Origin: Reyranella massiliensis 521
Lineage (GTDB): Bacteria; Pseudomonadota; Alphaproteobacteria; Reyranellales; Reyranellaceae
DNA length: 64,000 nucleotides
Direction: 5' to 3'
Assembly: GCF_000312425.1 (NCBI RefSeq)
Contig: NZ_HE997181.1
Span: 3,074,729-3,138,728 of the forward strand
Each line of letters starts with the position of its first letter. The stretch's first letter is position 1. Positions 56,137 through 64,000 of this stretch are shown one piece after another. The notes beneath the pieces are model-generated. The model made no database searches, was not told the DNA's origin, and worked only from the letters and a program-made list of their open reading frames with translations. Made by a program: the position numbers and the translations under genes.

Positions 56137-57792
56137 TCATCCGCGGAAGCCGTTCACGATCGGGTAGCGCCGTTCGCGGCTGATGTTACGTGAGGTGATC
56201 TTGACTCCGGGAGGCGCCTGGCGCCGCTTGTATTCCGCCCCTTCGAGCAGCCGCCAGACACGATCCACGACCGCCGGATCGTGGCCCTCCTTCGCGAGAT
56301 CGGCTGTGCCGAGATCGCGTTCGATCAGGCCTTTGAGCACCGCATCGAGCACGGGATAAGGCGGCAGTGAATCGGAATCCTGCTGGTCGGGCCGCAACTC
56401 GGCCGAGGGCGGCTTGTCGATGATGCGCGCCGGGATCACTGTGCCGGCCTTGCCCAGAGCGCCCTGCGGCAGGTGCTTGTTGCGCCAGCGGCAGAGCTCG
56501 AACACGGTCGTCTTGTAGACGTCCTTCAGCACGTTAAAGCCGCCGCACATGTCGCCATAGAGGGTGGCGTAACCCACGGCCATCTCCGACTTGTTGCCGG
56601 TGGTGACGACCATGCCGCCGAGCTTGTTGGACACGGCCATCAAAGTGACGCCGCGGGCACGGCTCTGGATGTTCTCTTCCGTGACGTCCTCGGCGCGATT
56701 GCCGAACAGCGGCGTCAGCATGCCGCGAAACGCCTCCATCGCCGGGCCGATATCGACGATGTCATAGCGTACGCCGATTGCCCGCGCGCAGGCTTCGGCA
56801 TCTTCCAGGGACTCCCGGCTGGTATAGGGTGACGGCATCATGATCGCGTGCACGCGCTCGGGGCCCAAGGCGTCGGCCGCGACCGCCGCCGTGATCGCCG
56901 AATCGACGCCGCCGGAAAGGCCGATCACTACCGAGGGGAAGCCGGTCTTGTTCACATAGTCGCGCAGGCCCAGCACCATCGCCCGGTAGATCGATTCGAG
57001 GTCGCTCATCTCCGGCTCGATCGGTCCGGGCTGACACTCCCAGCCACCGCCGTTGCGGCGGAACTCGATCGTGGCCACCTGTTCGGCGAAGGATGCCAGC
57101 TTGACCTTCAAGGCACGATCGGCGCCCAAGGCGAACGAGCCGCCATCGAAGATCAGTTCGTCCTGCCCGCCGACCTGGTTGAGGTAGACGAAGGGCAGAC
57201 CGCTTTCGACCACGCGCTTGACGCCAAGCTGCACGCGCACGTCGGTCTTGCCAACCTCGTAGGGCGAGCCGTTGGGCACCAGGATGATCTCGCCGCCGGT
57301 TTCGGCGATGCATTCGACGACATCGGGCGTCCACATGTCCTCGCAGATCGGGACGCCGATGCGCACGCCGTTGAAGACCAGCGGCCCCGGCATCGGCCCC
57401 GGCGCAAAGACGCGCTTGTCGTCGAATACGCCATAGTTCGGTAGATCGACCTTGAAACGCTTGCCGATGATCTCGCCCTTGTCGAGGGCGATGACGGCGT
57501 TGTGCAGCTTGTCGCCTTCGCGCCACGGCGTAGTGACGAACAACGCCGGACCACCGTCCTTCGTATCGGCCCTCAGGGCTTCGACCGCCTCGTGGCAAGC
57601 CTTCTGGAAAGCAGGCTTGAGCACAAGATCCTCGGCCGGATAACCCGACAGCACCGTCTCCGGATAGAGCACCAGTTCTGCGCCCTGCGAGGCGGCTTCC
57701 GCGCGCGCCACCCGCACCTTGGCGAGATTGCCCGCAACATCGCCGACCTTGGGGTTGAGCTGCGCCAGTCCGACCTTGAGGGAATTCGTCAT
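56137..57792 (-). CDS. nadE: NAD+ synthase (glutamine-hydrolysing)
   Basis: Final step of NAD synthesis: amidates nicotinate adenine dinucleotide using glutamine-derived ammonia. The 551-residue protein has an N-terminal nitrilase-like glutaminase domain (catalytic set E in YPETVLSG, K in RFKVDLPNYG, C in VPICEDMW) and a C-terminal synthetase domain with the ATP loop VIGLSGGVDSAITAA near residue 290 and KSEMAVGYATLYGD. The ATG at 57792 fits the family. It joins nadA, nadC and NadQ in the window but is 45 kb away and has no visible NadQ box. Confidence 0.96.
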   Translation of the reverse strand: MTNSLKVGLAQLNPKVGDVAGNLAKVRVARAEAASQGAELVLYPETVLSGYPAEDLVLKPAFQKACHEAVEALRADTKDGGPALFVTTPWREGDKLHNAVIALDKGEIIGKRFKVDLPNYGVFDDKRVFAPGPMPGPLVFNGVRIGVPICEDMWTPDVVECIAETGGEIILVPNGSPYEVGKTDVRVQLGVKRVVESGLPFVYLNQVGGQDELIFDGGSFALGADRALKVKLASFAEQVATIEFRRNGGGWECQPGPIEPEMSDLESIYRAMVLGLRDYVNKTGFPSVVIGLSGGVDSAITAAVAADALGPERVHAIMMPSPYTSRESLEDAEACARAIGVRYDIVDIGPAMEAFRGMLTPLFGNRAEDVTEENIQSRARGVTLMAVSNKLGGMVVTTGNKSEMAVGYATLYGDMCGGFNVLKDVYKTTVFELCRWRNKHLPQGALGKAGTVIPARIIDKPPSAELRPDQQDSDSLPPYPVLDAVLKGLIERDLGTADLAKEGHDPAVVDRVWRLLEGAEYKRRQAPPGVKITSRNISRERRYPIVNGFRG

Positions 57793-57826
57793 GGGACAAT
57801 CATAGCGCGAGATTTCATCGGGGTGT

Positions 57827-59050
57827 TCACCTCTCTGACCTCGCCGGCACAAGCGCGTAGGCCGCTACGGCGGCGAAGACTGACGCCAAAGCTGCGGTTG
57901 CAAACGCCAGAGTGGGCGAATGCATGACGATCACGCCGCCGATGGCAGAACCCAGCGGCAGACCCGACATGTTGAAGCTCATCGAGACGGCGAGCACACG
58001 GCCCAGCCACCCCGGATCGGTACGCCGTTGCCGCAGCGAAAGCACGCCGACATCGACCGGACCTTCCACGAACCCCACCAGAACCAGACCAATCGCCAGA
58101 CCGACGAGGCCGAAGCTCGCGCTCACGGGGAAGATCGCGACTGCCGTGGCGAGCGCCCCGAACGCGATGAACTGCCGCTCGCGATCGACGGTGCGAAGGT
58201 GTCCGGCGAATAGCGCACCGAGCCCGCCCGCGAGGCCGGCCGCAGCCCACAAGCCACCCACCACCGCGTCCGCCCGGGCACCCGTTCCCAGTTCCTTCAT
58301 CACCACCACGGGCACGGCAACCACGAGAATGCCCCAGCTCACCTGAAACAAGGCATAAGAGATAGCAAGGCCACGGAGAGACGTGTGGCGCACGAAGTAG
58401 ATCACGCCGGCCACAGCGTCTCCGATCAAAGGTCCTGACGACGCGGCGTGGCCGTGGGACGTACGCCGTATGAGAGGAACGAGGCTCGCGGCCGCCGCCG
58501 CATAGAGAAGCACGATGGCCAGCAAGGTCGTCTGCGAACCGGCGAAGCCAAACAGCAATCCCGCAACGGCGGGGCCGCCGACATTGATGAGGGCATAGCT
58601 GCTCGTATCCAGCGCGTTGGCCAGGTCCAACCCATCCTTCGGCACGAGGCGCGGGATCAGAACGCGAATGCCGGCGGTGCCGAGCGGGCTCGTCAGGGAG
58701 TACAGCGTCACCAGTGTCAGAAGGAGAGGCTCGGTGACCGAACCCGCGACGTCGGCAAGGCCGAGCGCCAGGAGCAGCAATGTGCTCGCCGCCATGTCGA
58801 TGACGATCGCCTTCGCCGCTCCGAGACGGTCGAGCAGCGCGCCGGCCAACGGGCTGATCAACAGGCCTGGCGCCATCGAGGCGAACGCCACCCATCCCGC
58901 AAGAGCAGGAGAACCGAAGCGTTCCAGCACGTAGAGGACGATGGCCAGCGAGAAGATGCGACCGGCGAGGCGCGACAGGCACGCCGCCAGAAACAGCTCG
59001 GGCATGCCGCCCAGGCGCAACAGTCGCCGATAGGAAAGAGGCTCGGTCAA
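57827..59050 (-). CDS. Major facilitator superfamily transporter
   Basis: A 407-residue protein with about 12 membrane helices, N-terminal SYRRLLRLGGMPELFLAACL and the loop 2-3 motif GALLDRLGAAKA. It resembles MFS_1/EntS-type exporters of small molecules; substrate unknown. The start appears to be TTG at 59050; an ATG at 59005 would remove the conserved N-terminal SYRRLL. It lies between RidA and nadE, 28 and 34 bases apart. Confidence 0.85.
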   Translation of the reverse strand: MTEPLSYRRLLRLGGMPELFLAACLSRLAGRIFSLAIVLYVLERFGSPALAGWVAFASMAPGLLISPLAGALLDRLGAAKAIVIDMAASTLLLLALGLADVAGSVTEPLLLTLVTLYSLTSPLGTAGIRVLIPRLVPKDGLDLANALDTSSYALINVGGPAVAGLLFGFAGSQTTLLAIVLLYAAAAASLVPLIRRTSHGHAASSGPLIGDAVAGVIYFVRHTSLRGLAISYALFQVSWGILVVAVPVVVMKELGTGARADAVVGGLWAAAGLAGGLGALFAGHLRTVDRERQFIAFGALATAVAIFPVSASFGLVGLAIGLVLVGFVEGPVDVGVLSLRQRRTDPGWLGRVLAVSMSFNMSGLPLGSAIGGVIVMHSPTLAFATAALASVFAAVAAYALVPARSER

Positions 59051-59078
59051 CGCGCTACGCCCGGACGGAAAGGTCGTT

Positions 59079-59462
59079 CTACTTGGCCGCGACGACCTCG
59101 ATCTCGACCATCATGCCGGGATCGGCGAGACCGGAGACGATCACCAGGGTCGACGCCGGATAGGGCTCGCCGATGAAGCGGCCGCGAACCTCGCGATAGG
59201 CGGTCATGTAACGGGCGTCGGTGAGGAAGCCCGTGATCTTGACGATGTCCTTGTAGCCCATGCCGGCGCTCTTCAGGACCTGGCCGATGTTTTTCCAAGT
59301 GAGCTCGACCTGCTTCTCGATGCCTGCACCGAGCTTGCCCTTGGAATCGACGCCGACCTGTCCGGAGACATAGAGCAGGCGCGCGTTCGGGGCGACTTCG
59401 GCCCCCAGGCTGTACTTGCCCGCCAGAGCGACGGACTTGGGATTGTGGAACTTGATGGCCAT
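59079..59462 (-). CDS. RidA family protein
   Basis: A 127-residue YjgF/Rid protein. RidA proteins deaminate reactive enamine/imine intermediates from PLP enzymes. Seen: [34 protein letters not shown] and [23 protein letters not shown]. The archetypal active-site Arg of RidA (in RNHPANPS-type context) is not present; the equivalent is PYPASTLV, so it may belong to a non-archetypal Rid subfamily. GGAGGG precedes the ATG. First gene of the five-gene minus-strand run. Confidence 0.88.
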   Translation of the reverse strand: MAIKFHNPKSVALAGKYSLGAEVAPNARLLYVSGQVGVDSKGKLGAGIEKQVELTWKNIGQVLKSAGMGYKDIVKITGFLTDARYMTAYREVRGRFIGEPYPASTLVIVSGLADPGMMVEIEVVAAK

Positions 59463-59520
59463 TGGGCCCTCCCCCCTTTATAGGTTCGCGAAGGAGGCGC
59501 ACGGTTTCAGGTCAGATGGG

Positions 59521-60879
59521 ATGACGTCAAGCATCAAGAGCGTTCATGTCGTTGGCGGCGGGCTCGCAGGCAGCGAAGCGGCCTGGCAACTCGCGTCCGC
59601 CGGCGTTCCCGTCGTGCTGCACGAGATGCGTCCGGTGCGTGGCACCGAAGCCCATCTCACGGACAGCCTGGCCGAGCTCGTCTGCTCCAATTCCTTCCGC
59701 TCCGACGACGCACAGAACAATGCCGTCGGCCTGCTGCACGAGGAGATGCGCCGCGCCGGCTCGCTGATCATGCGGGCGGCTGACCAGCACAAGCTGCCGG
59801 CGGGTGGCGCGCTGGCCGTCGATCGCCATGGCTTCTCTGCGGCAGTGCAGGAAGCACTGCTCGCCCATCCGCTGGTAACTTTGGAGCGCAGCGAGGTGGC
59901 CGGCCTGCCCCCCGAGAGCTGGGACAGTGTCATCGTCGCCACCGGCCCTCTCACCTCGCCGGCCCTGGCAGAAGCGATCAGCAAGCTGACCGGCCAGGAG
60001 TCGCTGGCCTTCTTCGACGCCATCGCGCCGATCGTCCACTATGAGAGCATCGACCTCTCCGTCGCCTGGAAGCAGTCGCGCTACGACAAGGGCGGCCCGG
60101 GAGGCGATGGCGCCGACTATCTCAACTGCCCGATGAACAAGGCCGAGTACGAGGCGTTCGTCGCGGCCCTGCTGGCCGGCGAGAAGACCGAATTCAAGGA
60201 GTGGGAAGCCAACACGCCCTACTTTCAGGGCTGCCAGCCGATCGAGGTGATCGCCTCGACCGGCCCGCAGACCCTGCGCTTCGGCCCCATGAAGCCGGTC
60301 GGCCTGCGCGATCCGCGGACCGGCCATCGGCCCTGGGCCGTGGTGCAGCTCCGCCAGGACAATGCCCTCGGCACGCTTTGGAACATCGTGGGATTCCAGA
60401 CCAAGCTGAAGCACGGCGAACAGACCCGCGTCTTTCGCACCATCCCCGGCCTGCAGAATGCCGAGTTCGCGCGGCTGGGCGGGCTGCATCGCAACACCTT
60501 CCTGAACAGCCCCCGCCTGCTCGACGCCACCCTGCGGCTGAAGGCGATGCCGCGGCTCCGGTTCGCGGGCCAGATCACCGGCTGCGAGGGCTATGTCGAA
60601 AGCGCCGCCGTCGGCCTGATGACCGGCCGCTTCGCCGCCGCGGAGCGCCTGGGCCGGACGCAGGGGCCGCCGCCCGCCACGACAGCCATGGGCGCCCTCC
60701 TGAGCCACATCACGGGCGGCGCCGACGCCACGACCTTCCAGCCGATGAACGTCAACTTCGGACTCTTCCCGCCAATCGAGGGCACGCTGCGTGGCAAGGA
60801 ACGCAAGCAGGCACTCAGTGCAAGGGCGTTGCACGACTTCGACGCATGGTTGAAGCCGACGCCGCTCGCAGCGGAGTGA
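59521..60879 (+). CDS. trmFO: tRNA (uracil-54-C5)-methyltransferase, folate/FAD-dependent
   Basis: Makes ribothymidine 54 in tRNA using methylenetetrahydrofolate and FAD. The 452-residue product has the Rossmann [20 protein letters not shown] at the N-terminus, [20 protein letters not shown], the TGPLTSPAL block, [16 protein letters not shown] with a conserved cysteine, and the C-terminal [13 protein letters not shown] and [12 protein letters not shown] at 59521 gives the usual N-terminus; divergent from the RidA run with a 58-base spacer. Confidence 0.96.
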   Translation: MTSSIKSVHVVGGGLAGSEAAWQLASAGVPVVLHEMRPVRGTEAHLTDSLAELVCSNSFRSDDAQNNAVGLLHEEMRRAGSLIMRAADQHKLPAGGALAVDRHGFSAAVQEALLAHPLVTLERSEVAGLPPESWDSVIVATGPLTSPALAEAISKLTGQESLAFFDAIAPIVHYESIDLSVAWKQSRYDKGGPGGDGADYLNCPMNKAEYEAFVAALLAGEKTEFKEWEANTPYFQGCQPIEVIASTGPQTLRFGPMKPVGLRDPRTGHRPWAVVQLRQDNALGTLWNIVGFQTKLKHGEQTRVFRTIPGLQNAEFARLGGLHRNTFLNSPRLLDATLRLKAMPRLRFAGQITGCEGYVESAAVGLMTGRFAAAERLGRTQGPPPATTAMGALLSHITGGADATTFQPMNVNFGLFPPIEGTLRGKERKQALSARALHDFDAWLKPTPLAAE

Positions 60880-60990
60880 AGACGCCGCAATATTTCGTAA
60901 TGTGTCGCAACACTGGGTAACCAATTGTTATTTCACATTGGCCCGGTGGTTCTATCAGATGCCGCCACCATCAAACCGGCGGAGGTAGCC

Positions 60991-61275
60991 TTGCAGGCCA
61001 CTCATCATCTGGTCGCCGACACCAATGTAGCGCTGCAGCGTAACGTGATCGGCGAAATCTTCCGCCTTCTCGCGCCCTATCAGGTTGCCGGGAAGGCCAT
61101 CACCCCGCAGACCGTCATCTCGACCGGAACCACCGTAGACTCGCTCACGATCATGGACGTGATCATGGAGCTGGAGGATCGGTTCGACGTGACCATCCCC
61201 ATGAACGTATCTGCAGGGATCGACACGATCGACCAGCTCGCCGAAGCCATCGTGGCGCAACGCACCGGCCGCTGA
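60991..61275 (+). CDS. Acyl carrier protein
   Basis: A 94-residue acyl carrier protein. The 4'-phosphopantetheine site is TVDSLTIMDVIMELEDRFDV, with Ser in DSL near residue 53, and the helical pattern is complete. Not the housekeeping AcpP, which lies in fatty-acid clusters; probably for a specialised pathway. The start is read as TTG at 60991 because GGAGG lies at 60981-60985; GTG 60946 or TTG 60925 in frame would give longer forms. No synthase lies nearby. Confidence 0.83.
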   Translation: MQATHHLVADTNVALQRNVIGEIFRLLAPYQVAGKAITPQTVISTGTTVDSLTIMDVIMELEDRFDVTIPMNVSAGIDTIDQLAEAIVAQRTGR

Positions 61276-61355
61276 GCGAAAGCGGAAAAAACCGTAAGCA
61301 TGCGATGAGATAAGCTCGCGCGGTCTGGGCACGTGACGTGCTAGAGACCGCGGCA

Positions 61356-62705
61356 ATGACTCCCGCAGAACGCCGGCAAATGATGCTGGCCGGGCCGATC
61401 GTGCCCACCATCCTCACGCTCGCGGTCCCCAACGTGCTGAACGTGGCCATGCAGAGCCTGGTCAGCATCGCCGACGGGTTCTTCATCGGCCAGCTCGGCA
61501 CCGTCGATCTCGCGGCGCTGGCCCTCGTGTTTCCGACACAGATGACCCTGGGCATGATGTCGGCGGGCGCCATGGGGGGTGGCATCTCCTCGTCCGTGGC
61601 GCGGGCGCTGGGCTCGGGCAACAAGGCGGCGGCCGAAGCGGCAGCGGCCCATGCGCTAGCCATCGCACTCGGCATGGCTGCGCTTTTCGCCATCGTCTTC
61701 GTGGGCTTCGGCCGGCAGATTTACGGGGCACTGGGCGGTAGCGGCGCGGCCCTCGATCGCGCCGAGGCCTTCGCCACCATCCTGTTCCTGGGCTGCGGCG
61801 CCCATTGGGTCGCCAACTCCATGGCCTCGGTGCTGCGCGGCACGGGCGACATGAAGACGCCCGGCCTCGCCCTGGTGGTGACCGGCGCCATCCAGATCCC
61901 GCTCACCGGAGCGCTCACCCTGGGTTGGTTCGGCCTGCCCGCGCTCGGCATCCGCGGACCGGCCGTGGCCGCCGTCATCGCCTTCGCCATCGCGGCGGCC
62001 TGGATGCTCTCCAAGCTGACGGGCGACAAGGCGGCGGTCCGCCTGCGCTGGCCCGTGGACGGGTTCAAGTGGCGCGCCTTCCGCGACATCCTGAAGGTCG
62101 GCCTCATCGCCTGTCTGGTAGTGATCCTGACCAACGGCACCGTGCTGGTCGTCACCGGCCTGATCGGTCGCGAGGGCGATGCCGCCATCGCGGGCTACGG
62201 CATCGGCAGCCGCCTGGAATACATGCTGATCCCCATCAGCTTCGGCATCGGGGCGACGCTCACCGCGCTGGTCGGCACCAACATCGGCGCAAGGCAGCAT
62301 GCCCGCGCCCAGCGGCTGGCCTGGACAGGCGCCTTCATGGCGGGCGGCATGGCCGCCACCATCGGCATCGTCGTGGCGATCTGGCCCGACCTGTGGCTCG
62401 GCCTGTTCACTGCCGATCCCGGCGCACTAGCCTCAGGCCGCCACTACCTTACCATCGTCGGCCCGGCCTATGGCTTCTTCGGTGTCGCGATGGCGCTCTA
62501 CTTTGCCTCGCAGGGTACCGGCGAAATGTACTGGCCGGTCGGTGCCAACATCACCCGCATCACCATCGCCGGCGGCGGCAGTCTGCTGGCGCTGGACACT
62601 TTCAGCTGGGGCGTGTCCGGCCTTTATGCTTGTGTTGCCTTGGGCATCGTCGCCTTCTCGGCGGTGCTGGCCTTCTCGACGACGCGCCGGGCGTGGACAG
62701 GCTGA
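61356..62705 (+). CDS. MATE family efflux transporter
   Basis: A 449-residue, 12-helix protein of the multidrug and toxin extrusion (NorM/DinF) superfamily. LTLAVPNVLNVAMQSLVSIA and GQLGTVDLAALALVFP open the first half; the second half repeats with IGIVVAIWPDLWLGLFTADP. These proteins export cationic drugs or metabolites with Na+ or H+. ATG at 61356 preferred over an in-frame GTG at 61338. Precedes cobF by 51 bases. Confidence 0.92.
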   Translation: MTPAERRQMMLAGPIVPTILTLAVPNVLNVAMQSLVSIADGFFIGQLGTVDLAALALVFPTQMTLGMMSAGAMGGGISSSVARALGSGNKAAAEAAAAHALAIALGMAALFAIVFVGFGRQIYGALGGSGAALDRAEAFATILFLGCGAHWVANSMASVLRGTGDMKTPGLALVVTGAIQIPLTGALTLGWFGLPALGIRGPAVAAVIAFAIAAAWMLSKLTGDKAAVRLRWPVDGFKWRAFRDILKVGLIACLVVILTNGTVLVVTGLIGREGDAAIAGYGIGSRLEYMLIPISFGIGATLTALVGTNIGARQHARAQRLAWTGAFMAGGMAATIGIVVAIWPDLWLGLFTADPGALASGRHYLTIVGPAYGFFGVAMALYFASQGTGEMYWPVGANITRITIAGGGSLLALDTFSWGVSGLYACVALGIVAFSAVLAFSTTRRAWTG

Positions 62706-62756
62706 CAGGCGCCGCCTGGTCCGCGTACATATTGTGCCGCAGAAGCGAGGCGGACC

Positions 62757-63527
62757 GTGAAAAGGATACTCGTCATCGGCATCGGTGCCGGCGACCCCGA
62801 CTACATCACCGTGCAGGGCATCGCGGCGCTGAACCGCGTCGACGTCTTCTTCCTTCTCGACAAGGGCCGCACCAAGGGGAAACTGCGGGATGTGCGCGAG
62901 GAGATCTGCCGCCGTCACATCGCGCCCGGCCGCGTCCACCGCTTCGTCGAGGCGCCGAGCCCGCCACGCGATCCCCGGCCTGCCGACTACCGCGCCTGCG
63001 TCGACGAATTGAACACTGCCAAACAAGCGGTCTTCGAACGCATGATCGCTGACGAGATGAAGGAGGGCGAGACTGCCGGCCTCCTCGTCTGGGGCGATCC
63101 GATGCTCTACGACAGCACCATCCGCAACATCGAGGCGCTGGTGGCGACAGGCCGCCACGAAATCGACTACGAGGTCTTTCCCGGCATTACGGCGGTCCAG
63201 GCGCTGGCGGCACGGCACAGGATTCCGCTCAATCGCATTGCCGACCCGGTGCTGTTGACCACCGGACGCAAACTGGCCGCAGGTTTTCCCGAAGGCATCG
63301 ACAGCGCCGTCGTCCTGCTCGACGGCGAGGACACCTTTGGACGCTTCGCCGACTCCGCGATCCATGGCGAGATGGAGATCTACTGGGGGGCCTATCTCGG
63401 GACGCCCGACGAAATCCTGATTTCAGGGCGACTGAAGGACGTGGCCGCCGACATCCACCGCAGCCGCCGCGAAGCCCGGCAGAAGCACGGCTGGATCATG
63501 GATACGTATCTGATCCGCAAGGCATAG
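62757..63527 (+). CDS. cobF: Precorrin-6A synthase (deacetylating)
   Basis: Aerobic cobalamin pathway: methylates precorrin-5 at C-1 with loss of acetate. The 256-residue SAM-dependent tetrapyrrole methylase has MKRILVIGIGAGDPDYITVQG at the start (LVIGIGAGDPDYITVQG) and the GDPMLYDSTIRNIE loop and YEVFPGITAVQALAARH, both typical of CobF. GTG start with a GAGG site. No other cob genes lie near it, so the pathway is split across the chromosome. Confidence 0.93.
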   Translation: MKRILVIGIGAGDPDYITVQGIAALNRVDVFFLLDKGRTKGKLRDVREEICRRHIAPGRVHRFVEAPSPPRDPRPADYRACVDELNTAKQAVFERMIADEMKEGETAGLLVWGDPMLYDSTIRNIEALVATGRHEIDYEVFPGITAVQALAARHRIPLNRIADPVLLTTGRKLAAGFPEGIDSAVVLLDGEDTFGRFADSAIHGEMEIYWGAYLGTPDEILISGRLKDVAADIHRSRREARQKHGWIMDTYLIRKA

Positions 63528-63606
63528 AAACCGAAGCGGAACAACAGAGGGCTGCACTCCTGCGGATGCCTTGGCTGCTTCTTTGTCTCGGTTTGATCTG
63601 GATCAT

Positions 63607-63632
63607 TTGAAGGCCGGAAGCGCGGCCTTCAA
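63607..63632 (+). terminator. Hairpin after cobF, possible terminator
   Basis: Perfect 10-bp stem TTGAAGGCCG / CGGCCTTCAA with GAAGCG loop, 79 bases after the cobF stop, followed by a T-rich but interrupted tail (CTATAGTTGTTGTTT). Confidence 0.5.
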
Positions 63633-63682
63633 CTATAGTTGTTGTTTGGCACCGCTCCGAAGTCTGCCTCAGGGTTGCAAAC

Positions 63683-64000
63683 ATGAAAAAGAAAGACCGC
63701 ACGCACGCAAACGGTCAGCGCCTCGTGAAACACGGAGATGTTGCGTCGTTGCAGTCGTCTCGTTCCATCGAGGAATCGGTCGAGCACGATGCTGTGCAGG
63801 CGGCGGAGTTTTCGAAGGAGATCGCCGTCCGCGACATCCTCGGTCTCATGGTGCCGGACAAGAATCACGAGCTGGCCGACGCTCTTCAGGCGATCATGGC
63901 CGGAGCATCGCCTGACGACGCCATCGCCCTGAAGCGAGCCCTGCAGAGTTCCGAGGCTGAGAAGACCGTCGCGAGCCTCCATCCGGACGAGGAGCTGTCG
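63683..64000 (+). CDS. Unrecognised protein, N-terminal part (partial)
   Basis: An open frame from ATG 63683 to the right edge, at least 106 residues. It begins MKKKDRTHANGQRLVKHGDV, then an acidic helical stretch with AAEFSKEIAVRDILGLMVPD, ELADALQAIMAGASPDDAIAL and a terminal HPDEELS. No family recognised; soluble, no signal peptide. Base composition is somewhat lower in GC than the neighbours, and no strong ribosome site is seen. Could be the edge of an accessory gene set. Confidence 0.55.
   Translation, partial: MKKKDRTHANGQRLVKHGDVASLQSSRSIEESVEHDAVQAAEFSKEIAVRDILGLMVPDKNHELADALQAIMAGASPDDAIALKRALQSSEAEKTVASLHPDEELS

Overview
The window is a gene-dense (about 65% GC by eye), chromosomal-looking segment of an alphaproteobacterium, most likely a Rhodospirillales or Reyranella-like soil/water heterotroph (genus is a guess). 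The evidence is an argH-lysA-TIGR02302-hpt-zinc-ribbon-plsC neighbourhood, a NadQ-type NAD regulator in front of nadA-nadC, crotonyl-CoA carboxylase/reductase (ethylmalonyl-CoA pathway), two phasins, TrmFO, orphan tricarboxylate-transporter-type binding proteins and an aerobic cobalamin gene (cobF). I found no tRNA, rRNA, CRISPR array, insertion sequence, prophage or integrase. No gene-free stretch exceeds about 230 bases.

Layout. 1-8.4 kb: 5' part of a B12-dependent ribonucleotide reductase, plsC, zinc-ribbon protein, hpt, a TIGR02302 membrane protein, lysA and argH. 8.4-12 kb: thioredoxin-like protein, nadQ, then nadA-nadC behind a promoter with two putative NadQ boxes. 11.9-17.6 kb: minus-strand run etfB-etfA-3-hydroxyacyl-CoA dehydrogenase-M81 peptidase-OYE flavoprotein-secreted protein. 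17.8-22.6 kb: minus-strand run of solute-binding protein, TauD dioxygenase, HAD phosphatase, amine oxidase, HIG1 protein and cobalamin adenosyltransferase, divergent from an IclR regulator and a sulfatase. 25-30.6 kb: bioB, a lipoprotein, proline iminopeptidase, acyl-CoA dehydrogenase and ccr. 30.8-36 kb: LLM flavin monooxygenase, several hydrolases, a thioesterase and small proteins. 36-41 kb: cysS, gltX, dienelactone hydrolase, second solute-binding protein. 41.3-47.1 kb: lipid/polymer storage neighbourhood (acyl-CoA ligase, P-loop ATPase, phasin, wax ester/DGAT synthase, lipase-like hydrolase, second phasin). 47.1-51.6 kb: DUF445 protein and a self-sufficient P450-reductase fusion. 51.7-59.5 kb: 3-hydroxyisobutyrate-type dehydrogenase, hydrolase, GST, then a tight run RidA-MFS-nadE-cpdA-Nramp-like transporter. 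59.5-64 kb: trmFO, acyl carrier protein, MATE pump, cobF, and the start of an unrecognised gene.

How it fits together. Acyl-CoA and storage metabolism recurs (etf/hbd, ccr/acyl-CoA dehydrogenase, fadD, phasins, wax synthase), as do NAD synthesis (nadA, nadC, nadE, NadQ) and cobalamin supply and use (class II RNR, adenosyltransferase, cobF, ethylmalonyl-CoA pathway). The most interesting signals are regulatory. A motif TTGTGC-NN-TGC occurs four times by eye, always intergenic: twice between phasin and wax synthase, once upstream of ccr, once upstream of etfBA. There is a 20-bp perfect palindrome between ccr and the LLM gene, and a paired palindrome in the nadA promoter. Among proteins, the Nramp-like transporter with both metal-site motifs altered and the P450-reductase fusion stand out. 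I did not see a clearly novel defence or mobile system.
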